DNA of 27,325 nucleotides from IMG/VR virus record IMGVR_UViG_3300036832_000727, positions 1 to 27,325 of that record. One strand, given 5' to 3'. Below the pieces are notes generated by a model. That model made no database searches. It worked only from the letters and a program-made list of their open reading frames with translations, and was not told where the DNA came from. Of the stretch, positions 12,569-20,425 are shown one piece after another. Numbering within the stretch: position 1 is the first letter of the stretch; the number at the start of each line of letters is the position of its first letter. A program made the translations under genes and the position numbers. The stretch is from a virus.

Positions 12569-15501
12569 CAAATCCTTTGAGTTTGTAGCGTCCAAGCGGC
12601 TTGCTTCATAAAGAGGTCAATGTCGAGCTTTTCGGCAAAGTTAGCTTGCTCGACGTTTACTAGCGGACCAATCCGACCGGCTCCGGCTCCGGCTCCGAGT
12701 CCCGGCCAAGAGCCCAAATCACTCGGGACCGGGATGACGCTCCGGAGAGCGGCATTGACGTAATGACCCGCGTCCTCGATGCCCTTGGCAATGCCGAGAG
12801 AGATGGGCTCTCCGACCTCCGTTGCCATGAGCTTTGAGGGAGAGCCGATATGGAGAAACTTTTTGATGGGTCCGGGAATCATCGAGGTAACGGCAGAAAT
12901 GAGGGACCCGGCCATTGATTGCACTCCGCTTATCATGCCGCTAATCATCTGCCTCCCGACGTCAACCAACCATCCTCCGGCATTGCCGATGGCTCCGATT
13001 ACTCGACCTCCCATCCCTCCAAGCCATCCGGATACGGCTCCCCAAGCCGTTGCAAAGCCGTCCCTGAGCGCGCCCATAGCTCGACTCCCTATGCCGGATA
13101 GACCTCCGGCAATGTTGCCGATTGCTCCGGATATCCTCCCCCAAAGACCGGCAAACCATCCGATTATCCCGGCAATGCCTCCGGCAACGGCAGAGATGAT
13201 GCCGCCCATAGTCCGAGAAAAGAATCCGGTAATGGCTCCAAAGAGTCCGGCAATGGCTCCCATAATCTTACCGGGCATCCCGACAAACCAAGAGACTACG
13301 TTGGCAACTAAGCGGGCAACGGTAGCAAGGACATTGGCGGCAAGGCTCACAAACCAAGCGATGACTTGACCAACTAGCTTGATAATGGGTTGCAAGGCTT
13401 TGACCGCGAGTTGGACAAACCAAGCCACTACCTGAGCCACTAAGGCAATGAGCTTGGAGAGAGGGACCAAGATTACCGTTAGGAGTTGGACTAATGGCGG
13501 CAGTATGGCGGAGATGAGTTGGATTATCGGAGGCAAGAGCGGGAGGATTGCCTCGATAAGCGTTAGGAAAAGGTCGATGAGTGGCGGCAATATCGGCATG
13601 AGCGCTTGGATGAGCGTTGCCGCGAGGTCGAGGATCATGCCAATAACGGGCATCAAGGCATCGAGTATCTGTCCAAAGACGTCCGCTAGTTGCATGATTA
13701 TCGGGATAAGCATTGGGATTACTTTGGCGAGGACCTTGCCGATGAGGTCCGCGAGCATGGCAATAAGCGGCATAACCGCCACCATTGCCTTACCGAGAAT
13801 CATCCCGATAACGGAGCCGAGTTTGCTTATCAACGGGACCAAGACCGGGAGGACCTTGGCAAGCGTCGAGGCTAGGAGCTTGGCAATGGTCGAGATGAGC
13901 GGCATAACCGCGTTGAGCGCGTCGGCAAAGATGTTGGCAAAGACCTCCGCTAGTTGGGTCACTACCGGCATAATCGCGACGATGACGCTTGAGACAACGG
14001 AGAGGATTTGCTTGAGCGGTCCGGCCAGGACTCCGATGATTTGATTAAAGGCATCCATCAAGACCAAGACAATCGGGACTAGAGCCTTAATGGCTTGCCC
14101 AAGGATCGGACCGAGTATCCGGATAACCGGCATGATGGCAGGCAATAGGGCATTGACGGCAAGGATGAGTCCGCCAAAGACCTCTTGGATAATCGGGACT
14201 AGAGCCTCGATGACCGGACCAAGGCTTTGCCCTATCGCGTTGACAATGCCCATTATCGGAGTCACTAGTTGCATGAGCATCTTGGCAAGGTCCATGAGCA
14301 TCCCCCGGAAAGCCGGAGAGGTTGCCACTAGAGCCAAGAGGATCGAGACAAAGGGATTGAGCGCGCCGGTAACGGCTTTGATGATTCCGCCTAGAGGACC
14401 AAAGGCTCCGGCAAGGTTGCCTCCGCCCACCTTGAGCAATAACCCAACCAAGGGAGCGATGAGCGGAGCTATGCCGCCCAAGCTTTTTAGCAAGCCGTCG
14501 ATACCCTGTCCGCCCTTAGCGCCAAAGTTTGCAATCATGTCGGCAATCTTCCCGATGGCCGGACTTATCTTGTCAAAAGCCGGACCTAGCTTGGTCATTA
14601 CTTGGTCAACTAGCTTTTGGACAAAGGGAGTTATGGCGGAGATGAGCTTGCCCAAATCCTGAGCCCATTTGACGGCATAGCCTCCGCCAGTAGGGGAGAT
14701 AAACGGAGCAACCAAGACGGAGCCAAGGTCCCGGACTCGACCCTTGAAATAGCTAACGGCTCCGTCCCAAGTTTGCACCATATTCTTAGCGGCTCCGGGA
14801 AACTTTTGCTCTATCCCTGCCGCTAGGGCATCAAGGGCTTTCCCGGCATCGAGGGAGCCCGCGGTAATATCGTCCTTGATTTGGGCTCCGCTCTTGCCCA
14901 TTTGAGAGCCGATGAGGTCGGCGGCATTGATGCCTCTTTGGGCAAACTGCATGAGGTCTTGCCCGGTAATCTTTCCTGCCGCGGAGATTTGGGACATTAT
15001 CAAGGTCATGTCCGAGATGCCTTGAGTCCCGGTCCCGGTTGCCGCGGCGGCATCCGCCAATGCCGCCATATACGTTTGAGCCTTATCCGTCGAGATGCCA
15101 AAGCTAACCATTGTCTTAGCGGCTTCTATCCATACCTGCCGCGGGAATGGAGTTGTCTTGGCAAACTGCGAGATAGTCCCCATCATCTTTGATGCGGCTT
15201 CCTGGCTCCCCAAGACGCTCTTAAAGGCAACGTTGGCATTTTGCGCCAAGATGTTATAAGAGGTCCCGGAGGCTATGGTTGCCGCGGCAAAGGCGGACGC
15301 GGCTCCGGCGGCAACGGTAAAGCCGGTCGAGAGAGCCTTACCGATGCCGCTTGCCGCTTTGCTCAAGCCGGACGTGAGCTTGCTCCCGATGGTTTGAGAG
15401 GCTTTGTCTCCGGCTTGGGTCGATGCCTTTGCTATCTCTTGCGCGAGCCGTTGGGTATTTGCCGTTACAAGGACTTGGAGAGCGCTATATTCACCGGCCA
15501 T
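12568..15501 (-). CDS. tape measure protein
   Basis: 977 residues, the longest gene. The N terminus (about 80-230) has the typical tape-measure domain: FKSVLGSQEAASKMM, FAKTTPFPRQVW, SFGISTDKAQTYMAALADAAAATG, FAQRGINAADLIG. Residues about 300-750 are long repeats of hydrophobic helices (PLIxxIAxLIxxVLxKVxPxLxPLI). The C terminus has Gly-rich segments and GSPSKLMATEVGEPISLGIAKGIE. It sets tail length; at the usual ~1.5 angstrom per residue the tail would be about 145 nm. Confidence 0.95.
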   Translation of the reverse strand: MAGEYSALQVLVTANTQRLAQEIAKASTQAGDKASQTIGSKLTSGLSKAASGIGKALSTGFTVAAGAASAFAAATIASGTSYNILAQNANVAFKSVLGSQEAASKMMGTISQFAKTTPFPRQVWIEAAKTMVSFGISTDKAQTYMAALADAAAATGTGTQGISDMTLIMSQISAAGKITGQDLMQFAQRGINAADLIGSQMGKSGAQIKDDITAGSLDAGKALDALAAGIEQKFPGAAKNMVQTWDGAVSYFKGRVRDLGSVLVAPFISPTGGGYAVKWAQDLGKLISAITPFVQKLVDQVMTKLGPAFDKISPAIGKIADMIANFGAKGGQGIDGLLKSLGGIAPLIAPLVGLLLKVGGGNLAGAFGPLGGIIKAVTGALNPFVSILLALVATSPAFRGMLMDLAKMLMQLVTPIMGIVNAIGQSLGPVIEALVPIIQEVFGGLILAVNALLPAIMPVIRILGPILGQAIKALVPIVLVLMDAFNQIIGVLAGPLKQILSVVSSVIVAIMPVVTQLAEVFANIFADALNAVMPLISTIAKLLASTLAKVLPVLVPLISKLGSVIGMILGKAMVAVMPLIAMLADLIGKVLAKVIPMLIPIIMQLADVFGQILDALMPVIGMILDLAATLIQALMPILPPLIDLFLTLIEAILPLLPPIIQLISAILPPLVQLLTVILVPLSKLIALVAQVVAWFVQLAVKALQPIIKLVGQVIAWFVSLAANVLATVARLVANVVSWFVGMPGKIMGAIAGLFGAITGFFSRTMGGIISAVAGGIAGIIGWFAGLWGRISGAIGNIAGGLSGIGSRAMGALRDGFATAWGAVSGWLGGMGGRVIGAIGNAGGWLVDVGRQMISGMISGVQSMAGSLISAVTSMIPGPIKKFLHIGSPSKLMATEVGEPISLGIAKGIEDAGHYVNAALRSVIPVPSDLGSWPGLGAGAGAGRIGPLVNVEQANFAEKLDIDLFMKQAAWTLQTQRI

Positions 15502-15811
15502 TTGTTGACGCTCCCTCTGCCTTTAGGAAGCCGCCTAGTTGTCCCCAACTCATTTGTTGACCTCGCGGCTTTGGTTGACCGGGACGCTCAAGCGGCTTTG
15601 GTTGCTTGGCTTTGGAGCCCGCAACCCGCATGACAATCCAAGTCAATAAATCGACGGCATCATTGAGCCGCGCTAGCAAATGAGCCTCATGGGTCCAACT
15701 AGCGGGCTCATGTCTAGGTAATGACCCAAGCGGCAAGCGCTCCGATAAGACCTTGATCCGCCTAAGTGATACGGCAGGATCGAGGGTATCAATCCCATAT
15801 ACCGCCAACAT
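15491..15811 (-). CDS. tail assembly chaperone, downstream part (frameshift product candidate)
   Basis: The 106 codons start nominally at ATG 15811, but the same frame is open upstream and reads FIRAARARFDPDIEAAMLAVYGIDTLD, overlapping the end of 15820..16173 in the -1 frame. In siphoviruses the second chaperone (GT) is made by a -1 frameshift near the end of the first (G). A weak slippery candidate GGATTTA lies at 15856-15862. The C terminus (PRGQQMSWGQLGGFLKAEG) resembles known tail chaperones. It would help assemble the tail tube around the tape measure. Confidence 0.75.
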   Translation of the reverse strand: MLAVYGIDTLDPAVSLRRIKVLSERLPLGSLPRHEPASWTHEAHLLARLNDAVDLLTWIVMRVAGSKAKQPKPLERPGQPKPRGQQMSWGQLGGFLKAEGASTNGR

Positions 15812-15819
15812 GGCGGCTT

Positions 15820-16173
15820 CTATGTCGGGATCGAAACGGGCTCTTGCCGCTCGGATAAATCCGGCATCGAGCCTCCGAGTTGTTCCTTGCTCATTTCCTC
15901 AATGAGTATCGGCATGGCATCGAGCGGGATGGTCGAGGAAAAGCGGACCCATTCATCCTCTCCAACAATCTGCCGGAGACAGAGGACAACCTCATTCGGG
16001 TTAATGTCCTCGGGCTTTAGCTCGGAATAGGCCGCGAACGTTGCCGAGATGCTCAACGGCCATAAGCCCATTGGCGGGAGGGAGAAATGCTCTCCCCCCC
16101 AATCAAACTCAAAGGGCTCTCTGCCTGCCTCGGATTGGGCGGCTTGAGTTGCCGCCTTGAGGTCAAAGCTCAT
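15820..16173 (-). CDS. tail assembly chaperone, upstream part (G-like)
   Basis: 117 residues, directly between tail tube and tape measure, the usual place for this gene. Pattern FEFDWGGEHFSLPPMGLWPLSISATFAAY...NPNEVVLCLRQIVGEDEWVRFSS is typical of actinophage tail chaperones. A -1 frameshift near its end would fuse it to the frame at 15491..15811. Confidence 0.85.
   Translation of the reverse strand: MSFDLKAATQAAQSEAGREPFEFDWGGEHFSLPPMGLWPLSISATFAAYSELKPEDINPNEVVLCLRQIVGEDEWVRFSSTIPLDAMPILIEEMSKEQLGGSMPDLSERQEPVSIPT
15856..15862 (-). promoter_or_regulatory. candidate -1 frameshift site GGATTTA
   Basis: In the zero frame the codons are GAT TTA; slipping back one base gives GGA TTT and enters the frame that reads FIRAARARFDPDIEAAM. 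The A-site pairing after slippage is good, the P-site pairing is poor, so this is only the best-looking position in the overlap. Confidence 0.35.
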
Positions 16174-16781
16174 GCCGCGGACGGACTCGATGCGGACCGC
16201 GCGCCGCTAGCGAGAGGGAGAGTGACCTCGGGACCGCTCATCAAATGAGCCAAGACTCCTGCCTCATCCATTGCCGAGAGGGTTACCTCCCAACCAATAG
16301 CCGCGCCGCGTTGGAAGGAAACGTCCCCGGTATCCGAGACTTGAGCGCGACCAAAGACAATCCGAGTAATGACTCCGGCATCCTTGATATCGAGCCCGAT
16401 GGCATAAAGCTCCCCGCCTACGTCGGAGCGGATATCAAAGGCAACCATCCCGCCCGCGTCCGGAGCGGCGGGAGGCATGTCGAAATACATTGCCAGAGTG
16501 TCCGGGTTGGTTTGCCACATAATGAAATGAGCCGTCAACTCTTTCCCGGTAATCATGGTCTTTACCGGAGAGGTCGATTGCCAGGGAGTCAGAGTGTCGG
16601 AGGTTGTCGTTGATGATACGGTCACTCCGTCATCGGAGATATAACCAATGGGCTCCCAAGGCGTATCCCAAGCCGTTGTAAGGTCCGCGGGTGGCGGAGT
16701 CCCTACGGGAGCCCGATACACTCCGGGACCGTTATTAATGCCAAGTAGGATTTCGCTTGGGTCAAGGTCAACATTGCTCAT
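16170..16781 (-). CDS. major tail (tube) protein
   Basis: 203 residues. Pattern: GVYRAPVGTPPPADL...WEPIGYISDDGVTVSSTTTSDTLTPWQSTSPVKTMITGKELTAHFIMWQTNPDTLAMYF, then GWEVTLSAMDEAGVL. This is typical of siphoviral tail tube proteins of actinophages. Position between tail terminator and chaperones agrees. It polymerises into the tail tube. Confidence 0.92.
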   Translation of the reverse strand: MSNVDLDPSEILLGINNGPGVYRAPVGTPPPADLTTAWDTPWEPIGYISDDGVTVSSTTTSDTLTPWQSTSPVKTMITGKELTAHFIMWQTNPDTLAMYFDMPPAAPDAGGMVAFDIRSDVGGELYAIGLDIKDAGVITRIVFGRAQVSDTGDVSFQRGAAIGWEVTLSAMDEAGVLAHLMSGPEVTLPLASGARSASSPSAA

Positions 16782-16786
16782 CCGGG

Positions 16787-17173
16787 TTATTCCTTTCTAG
16801 TGTTCACAGTGTTAGAGAGGTATTGAGTCCGGGACGGATGGACCCGGTAATCAATGCGGATTGTGTACCGCGGCGCGCCATCATTAACGTCGGGATTCCA
16901 CATAGGACCCTCTGTGATTTGCGCGTATGTGATAAAGCCGTCCGGCCAATAAACGTCCGGCAGGCTCAAGAGGTCTTGTCTGACAAGCTCCGCGAGGTCG
17001 GCGGTAGCTTTCTTTCTCGGTCCTCTTACGTCGATTTGGAGGGACCATTGCCATTGCCAACCCGCTACGTCTTGGAGCGAGTGATATGCAAAGGACGTAA
17101 CTCCCTTACGGCTCTTGAGGTTCTCCCATACCCAAGCCTCAAGGTCCGGTTGGGCAATGACCGGCGCGCTCAT
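16787..17173 (-). CDS. tail terminator protein
   Basis: 128 residues, start overlapping the stop of the upstream gene. The reading AWVWENLKSRKGVTSFAYHSLQDVAGWQWQWSLQIDVRGPRKKATADLAELVRQDLLSLP and the C-terminal YTIRIDYRVHP match tail terminator proteins, which cap the tube and join it to the head. Confidence 0.8.
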   Translation of the reverse strand: MSAPVIAQPDLEAWVWENLKSRKGVTSFAYHSLQDVAGWQWQWSLQIDVRGPRKKATADLAELVRQDLLSLPDVYWPDGFITYAQITEGPMWNPDVNDGAPRYTIRIDYRVHPSRTQYLSNTVNTRKE

Positions 17174-17469
17174 CGGCTTACCCTGGCTCGATAGGTCGAG
17201 ACAACCCGACCAAAGACCGGGCGGGCATGGACGTATCGAGTCCCGTACTCGATATATCTGCCGTAGGGAGTGTCATTGAGGACCCGGTAAATACCGGGCT
17301 TGATCCGCTCGACCCGCCAAGCTCCGGCATACCTGCCGGTCCGACCTCTCGGGCTCTGAGCCGCTACGGCTCCGCGGATTTGCTCCGCGATGCCTCGGAC
17401 AATCCCATCCGCGGCTTGCTTTGGAGCCTTACGGTTGAGGACTTGGTACGTCGATGCCGCTCCGGACAC
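17170..17469 (-). CDS. HK97 gp10-like tail completion protein
   Basis: 99 residues from GTG 17469, overlapping the upstream stop by one base. SPRGRTGRYAGAWRVERIKPGIYRVLNDTPYGRYIEYGTR is the standard signature of the HK97 gp10-like family. It helps join head and tail. Confidence 0.83.
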   Translation of the reverse strand: MSGAASTYQVLNRKAPKQAADGIVRGIAEQIRGAVAAQSPRGRTGRYAGAWRVERIKPGIYRVLNDTPYGRYIEYGTRYVHARPVFGRVVSTYRARVSR

Positions 17470-17915
17470 TAGAGAGCCTCCCTGAGCCCTAGAGCGGGCT
17501 CTCCCGGCTCTCCGTAGGGTCGAGGGACCTCAACTCCCGGCCAAGTATCAAATGACGTTGCCGTTGCCGTCCAAATGTCGAGCGGAGAGCTTCCGTCCCC
17601 GGTCCCGGTCGGGTCCCCAACAAAGCGGCATTGCGTTAGGTAGTAATACCGACCTCGACACTCGGCAACGCTTCCCTCGATGAGTTGGAGGTCCTCGACC
17701 GGCAGGAACATCGAGCCGGTCCGGTCCCTTGCCGGACCAAACGGACCTCGACCTCCGCCATCGGACGCGCGGACGTCGGAAATGCCCGGATACTGTTGGA
17801 GGTTGCCTTTTCCCTGCCAATATGCCTCCGTTGCCGGGAGCCGCCATCCATGCTCATCGAGGTCCTCGGATGGCGGATAAAGGGTTATGAGGTCCGGCGC
17901 GACCAAGGGAGCCAT
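17469..17915 (-). CDS. head closure (stopper) protein
   Basis: 148 residues from ATG 17915, overlapping the stop of the upstream gene. Strand-rich sequence: DLITLYPPSEDLDEHGWRLP, YWQGKGNLQQYPG, LPVEDLQLIEGSVAECRGRYYYLTQCRFVGDPTG. Position and length fit a head-tail stopper. Assignment rests on gene order and overall pattern. Confidence 0.65.
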   Translation of the reverse strand: MAPLVAPDLITLYPPSEDLDEHGWRLPATEAYWQGKGNLQQYPGISDVRASDGGGRGPFGPARDRTGSMFLPVEDLQLIEGSVAECRGRYYYLTQCRFVGDPTGTGDGSSPLDIWTATATSFDTWPGVEVPRPYGEPGEPALGLREAL

Positions 17916-18301
17916 TACTCGACAACCCTCTCCGCTATGTCGGACCAAGACGGATACCAACTCGGCTTTGGTACAGAGCTAACCAACGGGACAGTCTCCA
18001 AGTAACCGGAGAGGAAGCTCCGATGCCATTGAGCCCTTGACATTGCCTTGCCATATTCTCCGCTCGGAGTGGCAGGGTTATAAGCGATTGATTGGACTCC
18101 GGTTGAGACTTGAGAAACGCTCGGGCTCGGGTCTTGCATGGATGCGTAGTATTCCCATTGCAGAGCCGCGCACAAATGAGGCTCAGAGTCCCAATAGGTT
18201 GCCGCTATTGCCTCGGCGGTAGCGTAAGGGACCGCTCCCGCGGTAGGCGGGTCCAAAGGCGGAGCCCAATCCTCCCAACTCGGAGCGGTCCCGTTACTCA
18301 T
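17915..18301 (-). CDS. head-tail adaptor protein
   Basis: 128 residues from ATG 18301 with GGAGG upstream. Helical N-terminal half (YATAEAIAATYWDSEPHLCAALQWEYYASMQD) and a Ser-rich middle. In siphoviruses the gene after the capsid block is usually the adaptor that binds the portal. No single diagnostic motif was recognised, so the call rests on order. Confidence 0.6.
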   Translation of the reverse strand: MSNGTAPSWEDWAPPLDPPTAGAVPYATAEAIAATYWDSEPHLCAALQWEYYASMQDPSPSVSQVSTGVQSIAYNPATPSGEYGKAMSRAQWHRSFLSGYLETVPLVSSVPKPSWYPSWSDIAERVVE

Positions 18302-18317
18302 CCTCTGCCTCCGTTGC

Positions 18318-18662
18318 TCATGCGTAGGTATAAACGGGAGCGTCACTCCCGTAGTTAAACTCGGGATTGGAGATGGTCAAATAAACGGCTCCCGCGGCAT
18401 GAGCCGGAGATTGGCAAGTAATGAGAGTGTCATCGACAACAACAAAGTCCTTGCCAGTAGGTCCGCATGGAGAGCCGCCAAAGTCAACATAGCTGGCTCC
18501 CGTAAAGCCGGTCCCATGAATCTGTACCGGAGTCCCTCCGGCAATCGGACCTCCGGGCGGAGTGCAACTAGTGGCAATCGGATTGGTCAATGGCGGAGCG
18601 GGCGGAGCTAATACCGTCCCTCCCTTCCAAGTCTTTCCTCCAACCTTTGTCCAAGCGGGCAT
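18318..18662 (-). CDS. Ig-like (IPT/TIG) protein B, putative capsid decoration
   Basis: 114 residues. It begins MPAWTKVGGKTWKGGTVL, identical to the start of the preceding gene product. After a Pro-rich linker comes a single IPT/TIG-like domain (about 30-113): CTPPGGPIAGGTPVQIHGTGFTGASYVDFGGSPC, then ITCQSPAHAAGAVYLTIS. Such Ig-like beta-sandwich domains are common on phage surfaces. Its place one gene after the major capsid protein suggests a decoration or binding protein on the head. Confidence 0.78.
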   Translation of the reverse strand: MPAWTKVGGKTWKGGTVLAPPAPPLTNPIATSCTPPGGPIAGGTPVQIHGTGFTGASYVDFGGSPCGPTGKDFVVVDDTLITCQSPAHAAGAVYLTISNPEFNYGSDAPVYTYA

Positions 18663-18664
18663 TA
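18608..18664. repeat. 57-bp direct repeat, copy 1
   Basis: Matches 18970-19026 at 55 of 57 positions. It covers the start codon and the first 18 codons of Ig-like protein B; the differences fall in third codon positions, so the peptide is unchanged. Confidence 0.9.
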
Positions 18665-19024
18665 ACGCTTCCTCCCTCGGGCTCCCGATGCCGTAACGTC
18701 AAAGCCTCCCGTTAGGACGCAATAGTTACCGGGAAGCATTGCGTCAATCTCGACGTCCCCAACTCCGGGAGTCGCGCCGGTCCGAATGTCGCAAGTAATG
18801 CTCAAGCCGTCCGGAGCGTTCACGATATTGTCGGGAGCCCAACCGCAAATCATAACGTAGTTGGCTTGCTGCATATTCGTTCCATGCAACGTTACTTGAG
18901 TACCAACCGGACCGCTAACGGGAGAAATGCTTGTCAAGGTTTGGGGCGGCGGAGGTCCGGGCGGAGGTCCTAATACCGTCCCGCCCTTCCAAGTCTTTCC
19001 GCCAACCTTTGTCCAAGCGGGCAT
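18662..19024 (-). CDS. Ig-like (IPT/TIG) protein A, putative capsid decoration
   Basis: 120 residues from ATG 19024, 4 bases after the major capsid stop. It shares its first 18 residues with protein B. A Pro/Gly linker (LGPPPGPPPPQ) leads to an IPT/TIG-like domain: LTSISPVSGPVGTQVTLHGTNMQQANYVMICGW, then LSITCDIRTGATPGVGDVEID. The shared N-terminal tag may be what docks both proteins on the capsid. It ends in a basic tail (GARGRKR). Role inferred from position and fold. Confidence 0.78.
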   Translation of the reverse strand: MPAWTKVGGKTWKGGTVLGPPPGPPPPQTLTSISPVSGPVGTQVTLHGTNMQQANYVMICGWAPDNIVNAPDGLSITCDIRTGATPGVGDVEIDAMLPGNYCVLTGGFDVTASGARGRKR

Positions 19025-19026
19025 TA
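18970..19026. repeat. 57-bp direct repeat, copy 2
   Basis: Partner of 18608-18664 with two substitutions. It spans the start and first 18 codons of Ig-like protein A. A recent duplication or gene conversion of only the N-terminal segment would explain why the Ig domains have diverged much more. Confidence 0.9.
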
Positions 19027-19028
19027 GG

Positions 19029-19973
19029 TTACTTTCGGCTTGAGCCAGAGCTAGCGCTTGCCGTCGTCGCGCCGCCACTAACGGCAACGTCGGTATAAGC
19101 AAAGGGCTTTGCTCCGGTAGGAGCCCGCGGCGTAACGGGTTGAGCCACTACGCAACCAAAGCGGGCATGGACCCTCATTAGCACTTGGTCATCTTGGAAA
19201 GCCGAGACAACAACGGCTCCGGCTCCATCGACAATGACTCCATCGGTCGAGAGGTCATAGGTGATATCCTGCCGGACTCCCATCAAGAGAGCGTCCCAAT
19301 CTCCGGTCACAAAGTCCTTGGTTGGGTCCGGAGAGGTCAAGTTAAACATGACCGGGACTCCGTAAATGCTCGACATGGCCGGATTATCAACCTGAGCCGG
19401 ACCAAGCAACAAAGCTCCCGCCGCGTCCCTAATCCCTCGGAGAGCGGCTTTGGTTACCAAGTCCGCGGCATGGCCGGTTACCGGGACTCCCTGAGCCTCG
19501 ACCGCGGCCATTGCGTCATTGACGGAGGCAAGCGGGTCCGCTCCGGCAGGGACGGCAGTAGCAAATGCCGGGTCCGTAATGCCTCCGGGCGGATAAGAGG
19601 CAGGGTTGTTGTCTCCCCAAAGGACGGCATCATCGAGCGCTACCGCGATAGCTTGAGCCAAGAGAGGACGGGCATATCCCCATAAATCGACGGATGAGTC
19701 ATCGAGGTACGCTTGAGGGATGGCAATGACCGCGGCTATTTCCTCCGCTTTCATTGTCTTAGAGGTCAAGGCAAAGTCCGTAAACGGCTTGCGTCCTCCC
19801 GCGGAGATAAAGTTCGCGGTCGGAAAGGCTCCGGCAACGGGAAACTCCGCAATGCCGGAGCCCATCGGGACTCTCCGACCTAGAGCCAGAGCGGCGGAGG
19901 CTTGGACAACTCCCTGGATGATTTGATTTGAGTATGTAGTCGGGATGAGCCCGGAGGCATCAATGGACGGCAT
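19029..19973 (-). CDS. major capsid protein (HK97 fold)
   Basis: 314 residues from ATG 19973, chosen because AGGAG lies 4 bases upstream; the frame is also open to a TTG at 20012 that has no ribosome binding site. Pattern: LIPTTYSNQIIQGVVQASAALALGRRVPMGSGIAEFPVAG, FALTSKTMKAEEIAAVIAIPQAYLDDSSVDLWGYARPLLAQAIAVALDDAVLWG, MSSIYGVPVMFN, FVTGDWDALLMGVRQDITYDLSTDG. This is typical of HK97-type major capsid proteins of actinophages without a built-in N-terminal scaffold; a separate scaffold gene lies upstream. Confidence 0.92.
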   Translation of the reverse strand: MPSIDASGLIPTTYSNQIIQGVVQASAALALGRRVPMGSGIAEFPVAGAFPTANFISAGGRKPFTDFALTSKTMKAEEIAAVIAIPQAYLDDSSVDLWGYARPLLAQAIAVALDDAVLWGDNNPASYPPGGITDPAFATAVPAGADPLASVNDAMAAVEAQGVPVTGHAADLVTKAALRGIRDAAGALLLGPAQVDNPAMSSIYGVPVMFNLTSPDPTKDFVTGDWDALLMGVRQDITYDLSTDGVIVDGAGAVVVSAFQDDQVLMRVHARFGCVVAQPVTPRAPTGAKPFAYTDVAVSGGATTASASSGSSRK

Positions 19974-20128
19974 AACGCTCCTAGTTGCTAGAGATTTATC
20001 TGTCTCTGGCAACCCGGTCGAGCCGTATCGCTCCGCACTATTCCGGGCTCGGGACTCGCTCCCTTTGCCTCAATCTCAAGGATTGTCTCTCGGAGCCGCA
20101 TCGCGCCGCGCTCCGATCAAGCCGGATA
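19974..20128 (-). promoter_or_regulatory. major capsid gene leader with hairpin
   Basis: A 155-base non-coding leader, the largest break inside the late operon. On the minus strand a hairpin spans 19985-20012 (TTGC/GCAA and AGAGA/TCTCT arms around an 8-base loop, one mismatch) and ends just before the AGGAG site of the capsid gene. It could be an mRNA-stabilising or processing element that boosts capsid translation, or carry a promoter; no clear promoter was seen. Confidence 0.5.
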
Positions 20129-20422
20129 TTACGTCCTCTTGCCTCGGGATGCAAGCCTCTTTTGTTGCCCTTGGGCAACATTCCTCGGAGTGACCTTTCC
20201 TCCGGAGCGCTTGGCAACAACTCCGGAGACATGGCGGTAACTGCCGGACGTCTTAGTTTGAGCGCTCCGGCTCAAAGCCGCTCGATGGATGCCGACTCTT
20301 TGCCTCTCCGTAATCCCGGCTCTCTGAGCTTGAGCCTTGGTTGGGACCGGATATTTCCTCTGGCTCGGATACGCAAATGCGGAGGACGGGAGAGCCGCTC
20401 TCTGTTTTGTTGTCAATGCCAT
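20129..20422 (-). CDS. small basic actinophage-type protein between scaffold and capsid
   Basis: 97 residues, strongly basic. It starts MALTTKQRAALPSSAFAYPSQRKYPVPTKAQAQRA and continues AALSRSAQTKTSGSYRHVSGVVAKRSGG. From memory the same beginning is found in a widespread actinophage family encoded in the head region, of unknown function. Its C terminus carries NVAQGQQ, encoded by palindrome copy 2. Confidence 0.75.
   Translation of the reverse strand: MALTTKQRAALPSSAFAYPSQRKYPVPTKAQAQRAGITERQRVGIHRAALSRSAQTKTSGSYRHVSGVVAKRSGGKVTPRNVAQGQQKRLASRGKRT
20163..20180. repeat. palindrome TGTTGCCCTTGGGCAACA, copy 2
   Basis: Exact second copy of 8971-8988, near the 3' end of gene 20129..20422 and about 190 bases upstream of the capsid start. 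Confidence 0.7.
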
Positions 20423-20425
20423 TGC

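Noticed and set aside
13448-14662. Long plus-strand open frames opposite the tape measure gene (13448-14044 and 14090-14662)
   Set aside because: They are antisense frames kept open by the repetitive composition of the tape measure gene; no ribosome binding sites and Met/Ile/Ser-rich translations without any fold.
19974-20012. TTG at 20012 as the start of the major capsid protein
   Set aside because: It would place the leader hairpin inside the gene and has no ribosome binding site, whereas ATG 19973 has AGGAG at good spacing.
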